Positions 1-9,068 are shown, counted from the stretch's first letter. The stretch is DNA of 64,000 nt from Bog-756 sp963841885 (GCA_963841885.1 CAWJEK010000021.1:224634-288633), one strand, 5' to 3'. Notes: generated by a model not told the origin, from the sequence alone. Made by a program: numbers and translations.

Positions 1-86
1 ACGAGGACGGCATGCAGGTTCCGGGGGCCGGGGCACCAGCTGTCACCCCCGCGCCGGACGCACCGTCGGACCTGCGCCGGGCCTGA
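1..86 (+). CDS. 3' end of an unidentified CDS
   Basis: An open frame enters from the left edge and ends at TGA 84-86. The visible residues form an Ala/Pro-rich tail (around PAVTPAPDAPSD) with no recognisable domain. It would converge on the next gene, leaving 9 bases between the two stop codons. The frame and the tail composition suit a real high-GC gene, but too little is visible to name it. Confidence 0.4.
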   Translation, partial: EDGMQVPGAGAPAVTPAPDAPSDLRRA

Positions 87-95
87 CCCCGGGCG

Positions 96-953
96 TCAGT
101 CGCCGGTCGGGGCCGGCAGCCCCATCGGATTCGGGTGGTGGATGACCCCCGCCGCGTGCACCCAACCCGCCACCGACTCCAGGCCGGCCAGGAGCGCGTC
201 CCCGTCGGGCCCCGCCACCCGGCCGGTGACCATGGCGGCCAGGTCGTCGGTCGTCGCCTCGACCCACCGTCGCAGCTCCCGTCCGGCCGCGGTGGCCCCG
301 GCCCCGTCCACCAGGCCCCGCCGGGCGAGCCGGTCGTGGGCGTAGGCCCACTGGTCGGCCGACCAGCCCCGGGACCGCCGCAGCAGGTCGGCGGGCGGAC
401 CGTCGACGGCCGCGAACAGGACCAGCGTCTCGCACCCGTCGAGGCCCGCCGCGGTCAGCGCCGCCACGTGGCCGTCGCCCCGGTGCTCGCGGAGGGCTGT
501 GCACCAGTACCACAGGGCCTCGACCGGATCGTCCGGCTCACCGGTCGCCCGGGTGGCGGCGAAGAGCGGCCGGCCGGCGTCGGGTACCCCGTCGAGCAGG
601 GCGCGCAGGCCGGGCACGAGGCGTCCGGCGGTGGCCGCCACCGTCGGGTCCATCCGCCGCAGGGCGGACGCCGCCGAATGCGTCCGGGTGGCCCACACGT
701 CGGCGGGGGTGGCCACCGACCACGCCTCGGGCAGGGCCCGGGCCGCCCGGTCGGGGTGGAAGTTGAAGAAGGTGGCGGTGACCGGTTCGGGCCCGACCGC
801 CCCGAACGGAGCCGCCCGGCCGGCGAAGTAGCCCATCCAGAAGCCGCGGAATCCGAGGCCGTCGACGGCGGCCAGGCACTCGGGATCGAAGTAGACCACG
901 GCGTGCACGGGCTCGAACGCCAGCCACCACCGGCGGGCGGACGTGGCGCTCAC
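96..953 (-). CDS. SCO6745-family helix-turn-helix protein
   Basis: A 285-residue soluble protein starting at GTG 953. Its layout matches the actinobacterial SCO6745 (SalK-like) family: an N-terminal segment around FRGFWMGYFAGRAAPFG, then FNFHPDRAARALPEAW, an alpha-helical middle, and a C-terminal winged-helix-like stretch (residues about 195-225). The biochemical role of most family members is unknown; some are described as small-molecule-related DNA-binding-like proteins. It starts 15 bases after the stop of the upstream membrane-protein gene, so the two may be co-transcribed. The family assignment comes from recalled motif similarity, and the function is not assigned. Confidence 0.6.
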   Translation of the reverse strand: MSATSARRWWLAFEPVHAVVYFDPECLAAVDGLGFRGFWMGYFAGRAAPFGAVGPEPVTATFFNFHPDRAARALPEAWSVATPADVWATRTHSAASALRRMDPTVAATAGRLVPGLRALLDGVPDAGRPLFAATRATGEPDDPVEALWYWCTALREHRGDGHVAALTAAGLDGCETLVLFAAVDGPPADLLRRSRGWSADQWAYAHDRLARRGLVDGAGATAAGRELRRWVEATTDDLAAMVTGRVAGPDGDALLAGLESVAGWVHAAGVIHHPNPMGLPAPTGD

Positions 954-968
954 GCGCCCGTCACCGAC

Positions 969-2375
969 TCACGCCGGGGCGGCGCCCGTCGTCGCGCCCG
1001 CGTCCTCGGCCACCGCATCCGAAGGTGCGCCGCCGGACGGGGGTGGCGTTCCGGGTGTCGATCCGTCACCGGGTGGTGACGAGGGACCGGAGGCCGCCGG
1101 GGTCCGGCCGTAGAGGCCGACCACGATGACGAAGAAGAACGTGACCAGGACGACGATGACCGCCACCAGGGCGGTCGGCTGGTTCCAGAGCACGAGCACC
1201 ACCAACCCGAGCACCACCACGAGCCACTGGAACGCCGTGCGGTGGGCGGCGACGGTGTCGTGGACGCGGCCGGTGGCCAGCCAGGCCGGGAGCTCGCGGT
1301 GGGCCATCCACCGCCGCACCGGCCCGAGGCCCACGACGAAGGCGACGATGGCGACCACGGCGGCCAGCACCAGGATCGTGCGGACCGAGTCGAGGAGCGA
1401 GGCGTCGACCGTGTCGATGACCGCGGCGGTGGCGGGTCGGGACTGACCGGGTCGCAGCGACTGGAGGTACTGGTTGCGACCGACGTTGGCCGCCACCAAC
1501 AGGACGGCCATCGAGACGGCCAGGCCCGATGCCGCGTGCACGAGACCGCGTCGCCGGTCCTTGGCCATCACCACCGAGACGGCGAAGAGGATCAGCGCCA
1601 GGATCGGGAGCACCAGAGCGAGGCGGTCGAGGAACTTGACCCACCGCTGCAGCTTGGCCAACTGGTCCGACTGGAAGAGGACGTAGGGGGCCCCGGTGTA
1701 CTGCGGCACCTTGTTGAAGACCGACAGGCCGTGGCTCGCCAGAGCCTGCTTGGCCTTCGTCTCCACCTGGGTGAGGTCTACCGTGACCTCCCCGTTCGTC
1801 GCCTGCAGGGCCCCGACCTTCTGGCCCGTCAGCAGGTTGTCGACCTGGTCGTGGGATTCGCGCAGCGCCTGTTCCCACAGCGTCTGGAAGCGCGCGCTCT
1901 GGGTCAGCTTGAGGACGATGGTGTGGGTGGCCGACTCGACCGTCGAGGTGATGGGCGACGCCAGGAAGTCGGCCCGGGCGGGGAGCGCGTTCTTCACGCG
2001 CTGCTCCAGGTCGGTCTGCGTCACGAGGCTGTCACTCACCCGGTCGGCGACGGCCTTCTGGACGGCGGGATCCTTGGCCAGGGGGGCGAGGGTCGCCACG
2101 AAGGTGTCGGTGTTCAGCAGCTCGTTGCGGGCGTAGACGACCACGACCGACAGCACCGCCAGGAGACAGGCGAGCACCAGGAGCACCCACGCCCCGATGG
2201 TCCGGCCGCGCTTCTTCCGCCCCTTCTTGGCCGCCAGCTCGGAGCGGAGCTGCTCGTTCTGGCGCTCGAGCTCCTCGTTCTCGTGCTCGAGCTCCTCGAC
2301 GGCGGGCTCGTCACCCGGTGCGGACGGCGCGGCGTCCGTACCGGCCGGATCGGGCGGCGTGGGGTCGTCGGTCAC
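969..2375 (-). CDS. coiled-coil, multi-pass membrane protein of unknown function
   Basis: 468 residues. I chose the GTG at 2375 because a TACAGT -10 motif (2382-2387) lies 6 bases upstream, the leaderless pattern seen elsewhere here. Order of parts: an acidic Pro-rich N-terminus; a heptad-like Glu/Leu coiled coil (residues about 25-55); a basic GRKKRGR stop; a first membrane helix; an extracytoplasmic domain of about 180 residues beginning ELLNTDTFVATLAPLAKDP; then about five more membrane helices; and a Pro/Ser/Gly-rich tail. The NTDTFVATLAPLAKDPAVQ-type segment is familiar from actinobacterial integral membrane proteins that have no assigned role. No enzyme motif is visible. Confidence 0.7.
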   Translation of the reverse strand: MTDDPTPPDPAGTDAAPSAPGDEPAVEELEHENEELERQNEQLRSELAAKKGRKKRGRTIGAWVLLVLACLLAVLSVVVVYARNELLNTDTFVATLAPLAKDPAVQKAVADRVSDSLVTQTDLEQRVKNALPARADFLASPITSTVESATHTIVLKLTQSARFQTLWEQALRESHDQVDNLLTGQKVGALQATNGEVTVDLTQVETKAKQALASHGLSVFNKVPQYTGAPYVLFQSDQLAKLQRWVKFLDRLALVLPILALILFAVSVVMAKDRRRGLVHAASGLAVSMAVLLVAANVGRNQYLQSLRPGQSRPATAAVIDTVDASLLDSVRTILVLAAVVAIVAFVVGLGPVRRWMAHRELPAWLATGRVHDTVAAHRTAFQWLVVVLGLVVLVLWNQPTALVAVIVVLVTFFFVIVVGLYGRTPAASGPSSPPGDGSTPGTPPPSGGAPSDAVAEDAGATTGAAPA

Positions 2376-2381
2376 GCCGAC

Positions 2382-2387
2382 ACTGTA
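2382..2387 (-). promoter_or_regulatory. leaderless -10 (TACAGT) of the coiled-coil membrane protein gene
   Basis: TACAGT on the minus strand, 6 bases before GTG 2375. It is one of a set of TANNNT hexamers placed 5-8 bases before start codons in this window. No matching -35 was assigned. Confidence 0.5.
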
Positions 2388-2513
2388 CCGGCACCCCCCG
2401 GCGCGCCCGGGGACGGTGACGGCCACCGCGGTCCGCCCGCCGGACGCGGCGGTGGCCGCCCTCCGTGCGCGGAGCACGGGGGGCGGCCACCCGGCCGTCA
2501 GTGGAGAGGGACG

Positions 2514-2909
2514 TCAGGCGAGGATCTTGGCCTTCTGGGCCTCGAACTCCGCATCGGTGATGACGCCCTGCGACTTCAGGTCGGCCAGCTTGGCCAGATC
2601 GTCGGCCGTGCTGCCGGTTCCGGCGGTCTGCTTGACGTAGGCGTCGAAGGCCTTCTGTTGCTGGGCCGCCTGCTCCGCCGCCCGCTCGTGCATCTTGCCG
2701 CCCCGCGCGATCAGGTAGACGAGGACGCCGAGGAACGGGAGGATGATGATGAAGAACACCCAGATCGCCTTGGCCCAGCCGCCGAGGTCGTGGCTCCGGA
2801 AGATGTCCATGAAGACGGCGATGAGCAGCCAGATCCAGAGGATGAACACGAAGAACATGAACATCGTCCAGATGAGGTCCAGGATCGGATAGTTGTAAGC
2901 CAGGGTCAT
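2514..2909 (-). CDS. PLD nuclease N-terminal-like / SHOCT-domain membrane protein
   Basis: 131 residues. Two N-terminal membrane helices (residues about 8-35 and 47-68) surround a short loop containing FRSHDLGGWAKAIW, the pattern of the phospholipase-D-nuclease N-terminal membrane module. A short linker rich in Ala/Gln follows. The C-terminus (about 103-131) is a SHOCT domain with DDLAKLADLKSQGVITDAEFEAQKAKIL. SHOCT proteins are small, often oligomerising membrane-associated proteins of poorly known function. The ATG at 2909 is preceded on its strand by the ribosome-site-like AAGGAGCGAT. Confident on domains, not on role. Confidence 0.8.
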   Translation of the reverse strand: MTLAYNYPILDLIWTMFMFFVFILWIWLLIAVFMDIFRSHDLGGWAKAIWVFFIIILPFLGVLVYLIARGGKMHERAAEQAAQQQKAFDAYVKQTAGTGSTADDLAKLADLKSQGVITDAEFEAQKAKILA

Positions 2910-3056
2910 GGGTATCGCTCCTTAACGCGGTCTTGATCGCCGTGCGGTGGACCGCAGGCGTGATTCACCATAACCGGCCCCCGGCGACGAATCCGTGACC
3001 CGGGCCGATCGCCACCGGCCGGCCACCGACTCCCCACCGATCGGAGCGCGAGCGCC

Positions 3057-3062
3057 TAGTCT
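3057..3062 (+). promoter_or_regulatory. -10-like TAGTCT upstream of the ClC operon
   Basis: TAGTCT about 30 bases before the GTG of the small membrane peptide gene. That gene also has a GGAGGAGG ribosome site, so this would be a leadered transcript. Assigned by motif only. Confidence 0.35.
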
Positions 3063-3091
3063 CCACTTGTTCCCACCGGCGGAGGAGGCCC

Positions 3092-3190
3092 GTGTTCTAC
3101 ATCATCATCTTCGGAGGTCTCGCCATCGTCCTGGTGGTGGCCTTCTTCATCAAGTGGAGTCAGCGGAACAAGTGGCCCGACGATGAGTGA
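3092..3190 (+). CDS. 32-residue single-helix membrane peptide
   Basis: A short frame opens with GTG at 3092, directly after a strong ribosome site (GGAGGAGG at 3081-3088). It codes for one hydrophobic helix (FYIIIFGGLAIVLVVAFFI) followed by a basic, tryptophan-containing tail ending KWPDDE. The TGA at 3188-3190 overlaps the start of the ClC channel gene by 8 bases (ATGAGTGA), so translation of the two is probably coupled. The strong ribosome site, the overlap and the clean membrane helix argue for a real gene. A role as a channel accessory peptide is inference from position only. Confidence 0.6.
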   Translation: MFYIIIFGGLAIVLVVAFFIKWSQRNKWPDDE

Positions 3191-4613
3191 CGCCGACGCC
3201 GGGAGTCCGGTGACGCCACCACCACCATCGGGCTCCGATACCGCATCCGCCGCCCCGGCCGCGCCCGCACCGCCGGCGGACCCGATGGAGATCCTCAAGT
3301 CGAGGAGCTACATCCAGCTCCTGGTGCTGGCGGCCATCGTCGGCGTGCCCGTCTCGGCCGTCGCCTACGGGTTCCTGGCCCTCGTGGGCCACCTCCAGCA
3401 CTGGTTCTTCACGTCGATACCCTCGTCCCTCGGATTCCACGGCACCCCGGTGTGGTGGCCGTTCCCGCTCCTCGTGGTGTCCGGCATCCTGGTCAGCCTG
3501 TCGATCCAGTACCTTCCCGGCACCTCGGGTCACAAGCCCGCCGAGGGACTCAAGACCGGCGGGGCGCCCCAGCCGATCGAGTTGTTCGGCGTCGTCCTGG
3601 CCGCGCTGGCCACCCTGTCGCTCGGGGCCGTGCTCGGGCCCGAGGCACCGCTCATCGCCATCGGCGGCGGACTCGGCGTCCTGGCCGTCAAGCTGGCGGC
3701 CAGGGACGCGCCGCCCATGGCGGCCACCGTCATGGCCGCCGCCGGCAGCTTCGCCGCCATCAGCACCCTGCTCGGCTCCCCGTTCGTCGGCGCCTTCCTC
3801 CTCATGGAGGCGGCCGGCCTCGGTGGCCCCGTGCTCGGCCTCGTGCTGGTGCCCGGACTGCTGGCGGCCGGCATCGGGACCCTGATCTTCATCGGCCTCG
3901 ACAACCTGACCGGACTCGGCACCTTCTCCCTCGGCATCCCCGGGCTACCCGTCTTCAGCCATCCGACCGGGGCCATGTTCGGCTGGGCCCTGGTCATCGG
4001 CGTGGTGGCCTCGTTCCTCGGCACCGCCATCCGGCTGGGCGGCCTGGCCCTCCAGGCCGTCGTCGACAAGAAGCGCCTCGTGCTCACCCCGGCCGCCGGC
4101 CTGGTGGTGGCCGCCTGTGCCGTCATCTTCTTCGAGATCACCGGCAAGAGCGGTGAGAACGTCCTGTTCTCCGGCCAGAACCAGCTGCCCGGTCTGGTCC
4201 TGCAGGCCGGGACGTGGACCGTGGGGGCGCTGGTCGTGCTCATCGTCGCCAAGTCCATCGCCTACGCCTTCTCACTCTCGGGGTTCCGGGGCGGGCCCGT
4301 CTTCCCGTCCATGTTCATCGGCGCCGCCCTGGGGGAGATCGCCTCCCATCTCCCCGGGATGGTCCTCGTGCCCTCGGTGGCCATGGGGATCGGGGCCCTG
4401 GCCACCGTCATGCTCAAGCTCCCACTCACGTCCACCCTGCTGGCCGTGCTGCTGTTCGCCTCCGACGGGCTCAGCGTCACCCCGCTGGTGATCGTCGCCG
4501 TGGTGGTCGCCTACGTGCTCAGCGCCCGCCTGCCCCAGACGCCGGCCGAACTGAAGCGGGGCGACGCCGATACCCCGGCGGCGGCGACGGACCCGGTCGC
4601 TCCGGCGGCCTGA
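3183..4613 (+). CDS. ClC-family chloride channel/transporter
   Basis: 476 residues with about ten hydrophobic segments. The ClC selectivity motifs are readable: GPEAPLIAIGGG (the GxExP segment carrying the gating glutamate, near residue 157), GSPFVGAFLLMEA in the following helices, and GFRGGPVFPSMFIGAALGE (the GxFxP-like chloride-binding loop, near 363). Both ends (about residues 1-35 and the last 25) are Ala/Pro-rich and disordered, with no CBS domains. It starts at ATG 3183 inside the end of the small membrane peptide gene and is followed 12 bases later by a K+-channel-like gene. Whether it is a channel or an H+/Cl- exchanger cannot be told from sequence. Confidence 0.85.
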   Translation: MSDADAGSPVTPPPPSGSDTASAAPAAPAPPADPMEILKSRSYIQLLVLAAIVGVPVSAVAYGFLALVGHLQHWFFTSIPSSLGFHGTPVWWPFPLLVVSGILVSLSIQYLPGTSGHKPAEGLKTGGAPQPIELFGVVLAALATLSLGAVLGPEAPLIAIGGGLGVLAVKLAARDAPPMAATVMAAAGSFAAISTLLGSPFVGAFLLMEAAGLGGPVLGLVLVPGLLAAGIGTLIFIGLDNLTGLGTFSLGIPGLPVFSHPTGAMFGWALVIGVVASFLGTAIRLGGLALQAVVDKKRLVLTPAAGLVVAACAVIFFEITGKSGENVLFSGQNQLPGLVLQAGTWTVGALVVLIVAKSIAYAFSLSGFRGGPVFPSMFIGAALGEIASHLPGMVLVPSVAMGIGALATVMLKLPLTSTLLAVLLFASDGLSVTPLVIVAVVVAYVLSARLPQTPAELKRGDADTPAAATDPVAPAA

Positions 4614-4625
4614 GCGGGCGACGGG

Positions 4626-5864
4626 GTGACCGGCGCACTGCTGGCGGCCACGGCCTCCAGCTCGGGATCCCCCGGGTGGCTGAAGGTCCTGGCGGTGGTC
4701 GCCGGCCTGGCCGTGGTGGCCGCCGTGCTGGTGTCGGCGCTCGAGACGGTGGTCCTCCCCCGCAACAGCTTCACCCGGCTCACCCGGTTCACCTTCGCCG
4801 TCATCGACCGCCTGCTGGTCCGGCGACACCGGTCGGGGGCGTGGGCCGAGAGCCTGCGGGACCTCTACGGCCCCGTCGCCCTGGTCAGCCTGCCGATGGT
4901 GTGGATGCTGTCGGTCATCGCCGGGTTCACCTTCATCTTCTGGGGGGTCGACTCGGGAACCCTCCCCCATTCGTTCGACATCAGCGGGTCATCGGTCACC
5001 ACGCTCGGCTTCGCCGCCCCCACCGGCAGCATCCGCACGTGGATCACCTTCGTCGAGGCCATCATCGGCCTCGGGCTCGTGGCCCTCCTGATCAGCTACC
5101 TCCCCACCATCTACGGGGCCCACCACGACCGCGAGAAGGGGATCATCTCGCTGCGTCCGTTCACCTCCACGCCGCCGTCGGGGGTGGGGCTCATCGACAC
5201 GCTCCACCGGTTCGACGCCCTGGACAATCCCGAGCTGTGGCAGACGACCACCCAGTGGCTGCTGGAGCTCGGCCAGACCCACTGCGCCTTCCCCGCCCTC
5301 TGCTATTTCCCCGAGACCTCGGCCGGCGACTCGTGGGTGGCGACGCTCGGCGCCATCCTCGACACCGGGGCGCTGCTGTTGTCCGCGAGCCCGGCGACCC
5401 TGAACCCCGAGGCGGCCCGGAATCGCCAGGGCCCGATGCTGGCGCTCGCCCACGGGGTGTCGGTCGTCGTCGAGATCGGCCGGGCGGCCGGCCTGCCCAT
5501 CGACCCACCGGTCACCCTGATGAGCCTCCTGCCCGGCGAGGACCGGCCCCCTCCGGACATCTCGGTGACGCGGGCCGAGTTCGAGGCCGGCCTGGACCGC
5601 CTCGTCGACGTCGTGCCGGTGGCCGCCGGGGACCGCGACGCCGCCTGGCACCGGTTCGCCTGGGTGCGCTCCGCCTACGATCCGGCGCTGCGCGGGCTGG
5701 CCGGGCTGACCCAGGCCCTCCCGGCCCCGTGGACCACGGACCGCCCGGCCACGGTCGGTCGCCCCCGCCTGGTGACGAACCGCCCCCTCCGGGTCGACTG
5801 GGGACTTCCGGGCGGCCCGGGAGCAGCGACGGCCGACGCCACCGGCGCCCCTAGAGGTGGCTGA
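4626..5864 (+). CDS. two-transmembrane ion-channel-like membrane protein
   Basis: 412 residues starting at GTG 4626. A first membrane helix (residues about 18-40) is followed by a basic segment and a second helix (about 80-100). Next comes a pore-loop-like stretch containing SGSSVTTLGFA, which resembles a degenerate potassium-channel filter (TTxGxG), and then another helix (about 140-162). The remaining ~250 residues are soluble and start KGIISLRPFTSTP. The arrangement fits the Ion_trans_2 type, but the filter is not canonical, so ion selectivity is unknown. It sits 12 bases after the ClC gene, probably in one operon. Its 3' end overlaps the convergent gadB by 14 bases. Confidence 0.65.
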   Translation: MTGALLAATASSSGSPGWLKVLAVVAGLAVVAAVLVSALETVVLPRNSFTRLTRFTFAVIDRLLVRRHRSGAWAESLRDLYGPVALVSLPMVWMLSVIAGFTFIFWGVDSGTLPHSFDISGSSVTTLGFAAPTGSIRTWITFVEAIIGLGLVALLISYLPTIYGAHHDREKGIISLRPFTSTPPSGVGLIDTLHRFDALDNPELWQTTTQWLLELGQTHCAFPALCYFPETSAGDSWVATLGAILDTGALLLSASPATLNPEAARNRQGPMLALAHGVSVVVEIGRAAGLPIDPPVTLMSLLPGEDRPPPDISVTRAEFEAGLDRLVDVVPVAAGDRDAAWHRFAWVRSAYDPALRGLAGLTQALPAPWTTDRPATVGRPRLVTNRPLRVDWGLPGGPGAATADATGAPRGG

Positions 5865-7251
5865 AGCCGCCTGACTCCTGGGCGGTCATGGCCACCGTCA
5901 CCGGGTGCTTGTCGAAGTGGGCGATGGCTTCCCGCATGTCGTCGAGCAGCAGGAACGCCAGGTCGCGGCTCACCCCCTGGCGCACCAGGATCCGCTGGAT
6001 CGAGATGTCCGACACCGAGCCCGTGAGCGGGTAGGCCGGCACCTGCCAGCCCTTCACCCGGAGACGGTCGGCCACGTCGTAGAGGGTGTAGCCCGGATCC
6101 TCGCCCTCCTTGATCCGCCACGCCACGGTGGGGATCCCGGTCAGCGGGTTGCCGTCGCAGAGCAGCTCGAAGGGGCCGAGCTTCACGATCTCCTCGGCCA
6201 GGAACTGGCTGGTCTTGTAGCAGGTGTCCTGGACGGCCTGGTAGCCCTCCCGGCCGAGCCGGACGAAGTTGTAGTACTGGGCCACGATCTGGCCCGCCGG
6301 ACGCGAGAAGTTGATCTGGAAGACGGGCATGTCACCGCCGAGGTAGGTGACGTGGAAGACGAGGTCGTCGGGCAGCTCGTCGGCGTGGCGCCACAGCACC
6401 CAGCCCACGCCGAGGGGAGCCAGACCGAACTTGTGCCCCGAGGTCGAGATGGACTTCACCCGCGGGATGCGGAAATCCCACACCACGTCGGGGGCGCTGA
6501 ACGGGGCCAGGAACGCGCCCGAGGCGCCGTCCACGTGGATGTCGATGTCGAGACCCTTCTCCTCGGCCAGCTTGTCGAGGGCGGCCGCCAGCTCGGCCAC
6601 GGGCTCGTAGGCCCCGGTGTAGGTCACCCCGAAGGTGGGGACCACGAAGATGGTGTTCTCATCGACCCGGGCGAGCATCTGCTCGGTGTCCATGCAGTAC
6701 TTGCCGGGCTCCATCGGGACCTCCCGGATCTCGACGTCCCAGTAGCGGGCGAACTTGTGCCACACGACCTGGACCGGGCCGCACACGAAGTTGGGGGTGT
6801 CGGTGGACTTCCCCGCCGCCTTCCGCTTGGCCCGCCACCGCCACAGGGCGGCCATTCCCCCGAGCATGCAGGCCTCCGACGAGCCGATGGCCGAGCAGCC
6901 GACGGCGCCGCCCTCGTCGGGTGCGTTCCACAGGTCGGCGAGCAGCTGGACGCAGCGGCGCTCGATCTCGGCCGTCTGGGGGTACTCGTCCTTGTCGATC
7001 ATGTTCTTGTTGATCGACAGGTCCATCAGCTGGTGGACCTCGTCCTCCTCCCACGTCTGGCAGAAGGTGGCCAGGTTCTGGCGGGCGTTCCCGTCGAGCA
7101 GCAGCTCGTCGGAGATGCACTGGAAGGCGTCCTCCTTGCGCATCTCCCCCGGGGGGAAGCGGTGGGACGGCAGTGACGTGAACAGGTCCTTGCCGGCGTA
7201 GACGGAGTCCAGCAATTCGTCACGGATGGATTCGTGTTTGTGCAGAGGCAT
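5851..7251 (-). CDS. gadB: glutamate decarboxylase
   Basis: A 466-residue PLP enzyme that converts glutamate to GABA and CO2, consuming a proton; in bacteria it serves acid resistance or GABA metabolism. The PLP lysine is in STSGHKFGLAPLG. VDGASGAFLAPF supplies the cofactor-binding aspartate region, and SEACMLGGMAALWRWR is the family's substrate-side segment. The length matches the GadA/GadB family. I place the start at ATG 7251, not an in-frame codon six residues earlier, because TACACT (7259-7264) lies 7 bases upstream. No glutamate/GABA antiporter gene is adjacent. The last 14 bases overlap the convergent ion-channel-like gene. Confidence 0.93.
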   Translation of the reverse strand: MPLHKHESIRDELLDSVYAGKDLFTSLPSHRFPPGEMRKEDAFQCISDELLLDGNARQNLATFCQTWEEDEVHQLMDLSINKNMIDKDEYPQTAEIERRCVQLLADLWNAPDEGGAVGCSAIGSSEACMLGGMAALWRWRAKRKAAGKSTDTPNFVCGPVQVVWHKFARYWDVEIREVPMEPGKYCMDTEQMLARVDENTIFVVPTFGVTYTGAYEPVAELAAALDKLAEEKGLDIDIHVDGASGAFLAPFSAPDVVWDFRIPRVKSISTSGHKFGLAPLGVGWVLWRHADELPDDLVFHVTYLGGDMPVFQINFSRPAGQIVAQYYNFVRLGREGYQAVQDTCYKTSQFLAEEIVKLGPFELLCDGNPLTGIPTVAWRIKEGEDPGYTLYDVADRLRVKGWQVPAYPLTGSVSDISIQRILVRQGVSRDLAFLLLDDMREAIAHFDKHPVTVAMTAQESGGFSHL

Positions 7252-7258
7252 GGACGAG

Positions 7259-7264
7259 AGTGTA
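7259..7264 (-). promoter_or_regulatory. leaderless -10 (TACACT) of gadB
   Basis: TACACT on the minus strand, 7 bases before the ATG at 7251. It supports the shorter start for glutamate decarboxylase. Confidence 0.5.
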
Positions 7265-7313
7265 TGCATCCGGACGCGATTCCGCCGGACCGGCGCCCCG
7301 CGTCACGGGCCCG

Positions 7314-8705
7314 TCACACGTCGGAGATGGCGTGCACCTTGTTGGTGGCGATGGCGAACTTGAGCGCCTGGTGGTCCTTCTCGTTCTGGTCGGCGTAGGC
7401 GGAGGCGAAGCGGCACATGGCCTCGTCGAAGCGGGTGCCCGCCCCCAGGTAGGAGCCGATGGCGACGGCATCGCCGGAGCGGGCGTGACCGAGGGCCAGC
7501 ACCCATCCGCACATCTGGGCGTAGACCTCGAAGACGGCCGGCTCCATGGTGTCGACATCGGGGGACAGCTTCCAGTCCCACATCTGACGGAAGTAGAAGT
7601 CGCGGGAGACGCCGTCGATGCCGGTGGCCCTGTCCCACCCGAGGAAGATGTCGCTGGCACTCTGGACGAGGCGCTGGCCGGCGACCACCCGCTCCCCCAT
7701 GTTGGCGTACCGGCTGGGCTGCAGGAACGGCTCGGCCACCGAGTGCTCGGCCTCCTTGACCTGCAGCACCAGGGGATCCCCCTCGTCGCGGCCCACGAAC
7801 AGGGCGACCCAGCAGCGGGTGCCGACCGAGCCGACCCCGACCACCTTCCGGGCTAGGTCGACGAAGTGGTAGGTGTCGAGCAGGTGGCGGCGGTAGGGGG
7901 CGAGCGTGACCCGGTAGTCCTCGAGGGCGTCCAGCAGGTGCTGGACCGTGTCCTTCTCGTGGTCGGCGTCGAAGAGCTCGCGGATCGGTGTGAGCAGGGG
8001 CGGATCGGACCGGAACCGGAGCTGACCGTCCACCTGCTCGGTCAGTCGGGCCATGGCCTTCAGGTGGTCCTTCGAGCGGGCCTTCTGCACCCGCTGCTGG
8101 AACGACTCGACCACCTTGCCGGTCACCTCCTTCCCCCAGACCGAAGTCAGCGTGTCGGCGTCGAGCCGCTGGTACCAGAGCTCGATGTTGCGCAGGTCGC
8201 CGAAGGACCGGACGGCCTGGCGGTAGCCACAGGCCGACAGCCCCACCAGCTTCCGGCGCTCGGCGTCGTCGAAGCCGCGGCTCCGGGCGGCCACCTCGAT
8301 GCTGGCGGCCAGGCGCTTGAGGTCCCATTCGAACGGGCCGGGCAGCGTCTCGTCGAAGTCGTTGACGTCGAAGATCATGTCCCGCTCCGGAGTGGCGAAG
8401 CCGCCGAAGTTGACCAGGTGGGCGTCACCGCAGAGCTGCACGTCGAGGTGCGAGTGGACCTCATGGGCGAGGTCGGCCGCCATCACCGCGGCGGCCCCCC
8501 GGAAGAAGGCGAACGGCGACGCGGCCATCCGCCCGTAGCGGATGGGGACGAGGTCGGGCAGCCGGGTGGTGGCCTGCAGCGCCAGGATCTCGAGCGGATC
8601 GGTGCGGTCCGCCGGCGGCGTCCACTCGCCGTGCTTCGACCGGGGCACGATCTCGCGGGCCCGGCGTCCCTGGGCGGCTCGTTCGGTGGGGGTGGCGGTC
8701 GTCAT
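7314..8705 (-). CDS. DUF2252 family protein
   Basis: 463 residues. The DUF2252 signature is clear: the N-terminal RAREIVPRSKHGEW, then PIRYGRMAASPFAFFRGAA, and the kinase-like LCGDAHLVNFGGF followed by DVNDFDETLPGPFEWDLKRL. The GDxHxxNFG and DxNDFDE pattern resembles an aminoglycoside-phosphotransferase-type fold, but no activity is established for the family. I chose ATG 8705 (MTTATPTERAAQ); a longer in-frame start would add only a low-complexity lead. It lies 62 bases upstream of gadB on the same strand. Function unknown. Confidence 0.85.
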   Translation of the reverse strand: MTTATPTERAAQGRRAREIVPRSKHGEWTPPADRTDPLEILALQATTRLPDLVPIRYGRMAASPFAFFRGAAAVMAADLAHEVHSHLDVQLCGDAHLVNFGGFATPERDMIFDVNDFDETLPGPFEWDLKRLAASIEVAARSRGFDDAERRKLVGLSACGYRQAVRSFGDLRNIELWYQRLDADTLTSVWGKEVTGKVVESFQQRVQKARSKDHLKAMARLTEQVDGQLRFRSDPPLLTPIRELFDADHEKDTVQHLLDALEDYRVTLAPYRRHLLDTYHFVDLARKVVGVGSVGTRCWVALFVGRDEGDPLVLQVKEAEHSVAEPFLQPSRYANMGERVVAGQRLVQSASDIFLGWDRATGIDGVSRDFYFRQMWDWKLSPDVDTMEPAVFEVYAQMCGWVLALGHARSGDAVAIGSYLGAGTRFDEAMCRFASAYADQNEKDHQALKFAIATNKVHAISDV

Positions 8706-8789
8706 GGGGACATCATCGCGCCCCGGCGGGCGCGGGACCACGGCCGGCGCCCCCCGGGCCGGTCGACGTGGACCGGCGCCCCGGTGGGC

Positions 8790-9068
8790 TCAGGTCCGCT
8801 TCTTGCGGCGTCGGCCCAGTGCGATGACCAGCCGGTCCACGAGGACCCCGAGCAACGCCGAGATGAGGATCACCCAGATCAGGCTGGCGTGGGTGTGGAA
8901 GACGACGAAGTCGACCCGGACCGACGCCGAATTGCCGATCACGAAGGCGATGAGCAGCACGAGGGCGATCCCGAAGACGACGAGGCGGACGATCTCCTTG
9001 TTGTCCCGCTTGCCGTCGCCCCGCTTGCGGGCACCGGTCGGTCCGGTCTTCTCCGGTGGTGTCGCCAT
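8790..9068 (-). CDS. LapA-domain (DUF1049) membrane protein
   Basis: 92 residues. A basic Lys/Arg-rich N-terminus of about 25 residues is followed by two membrane helices (about 30-50 and 60-85) around the loop SASVRVDFVVFHTHASLIW, and an RRRKKR tail. This is the lipopolysaccharide-assembly-protein-A-like layout also found in Gram-positive bacteria, where its role is unclear. The ATG at 9068 is preferred because GAGGAG lies 7 bases before it on the coding strand; an in-frame codon 21 bases upstream lacks this. Confidence 0.75.
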   Translation of the reverse strand: MATPPEKTGPTGARKRGDGKRDNKEIVRLVVFGIALVLLIAFVIGNSASVRVDFVVFHTHASLIWVILISALLGVLVDRLVIALGRRRKKRT

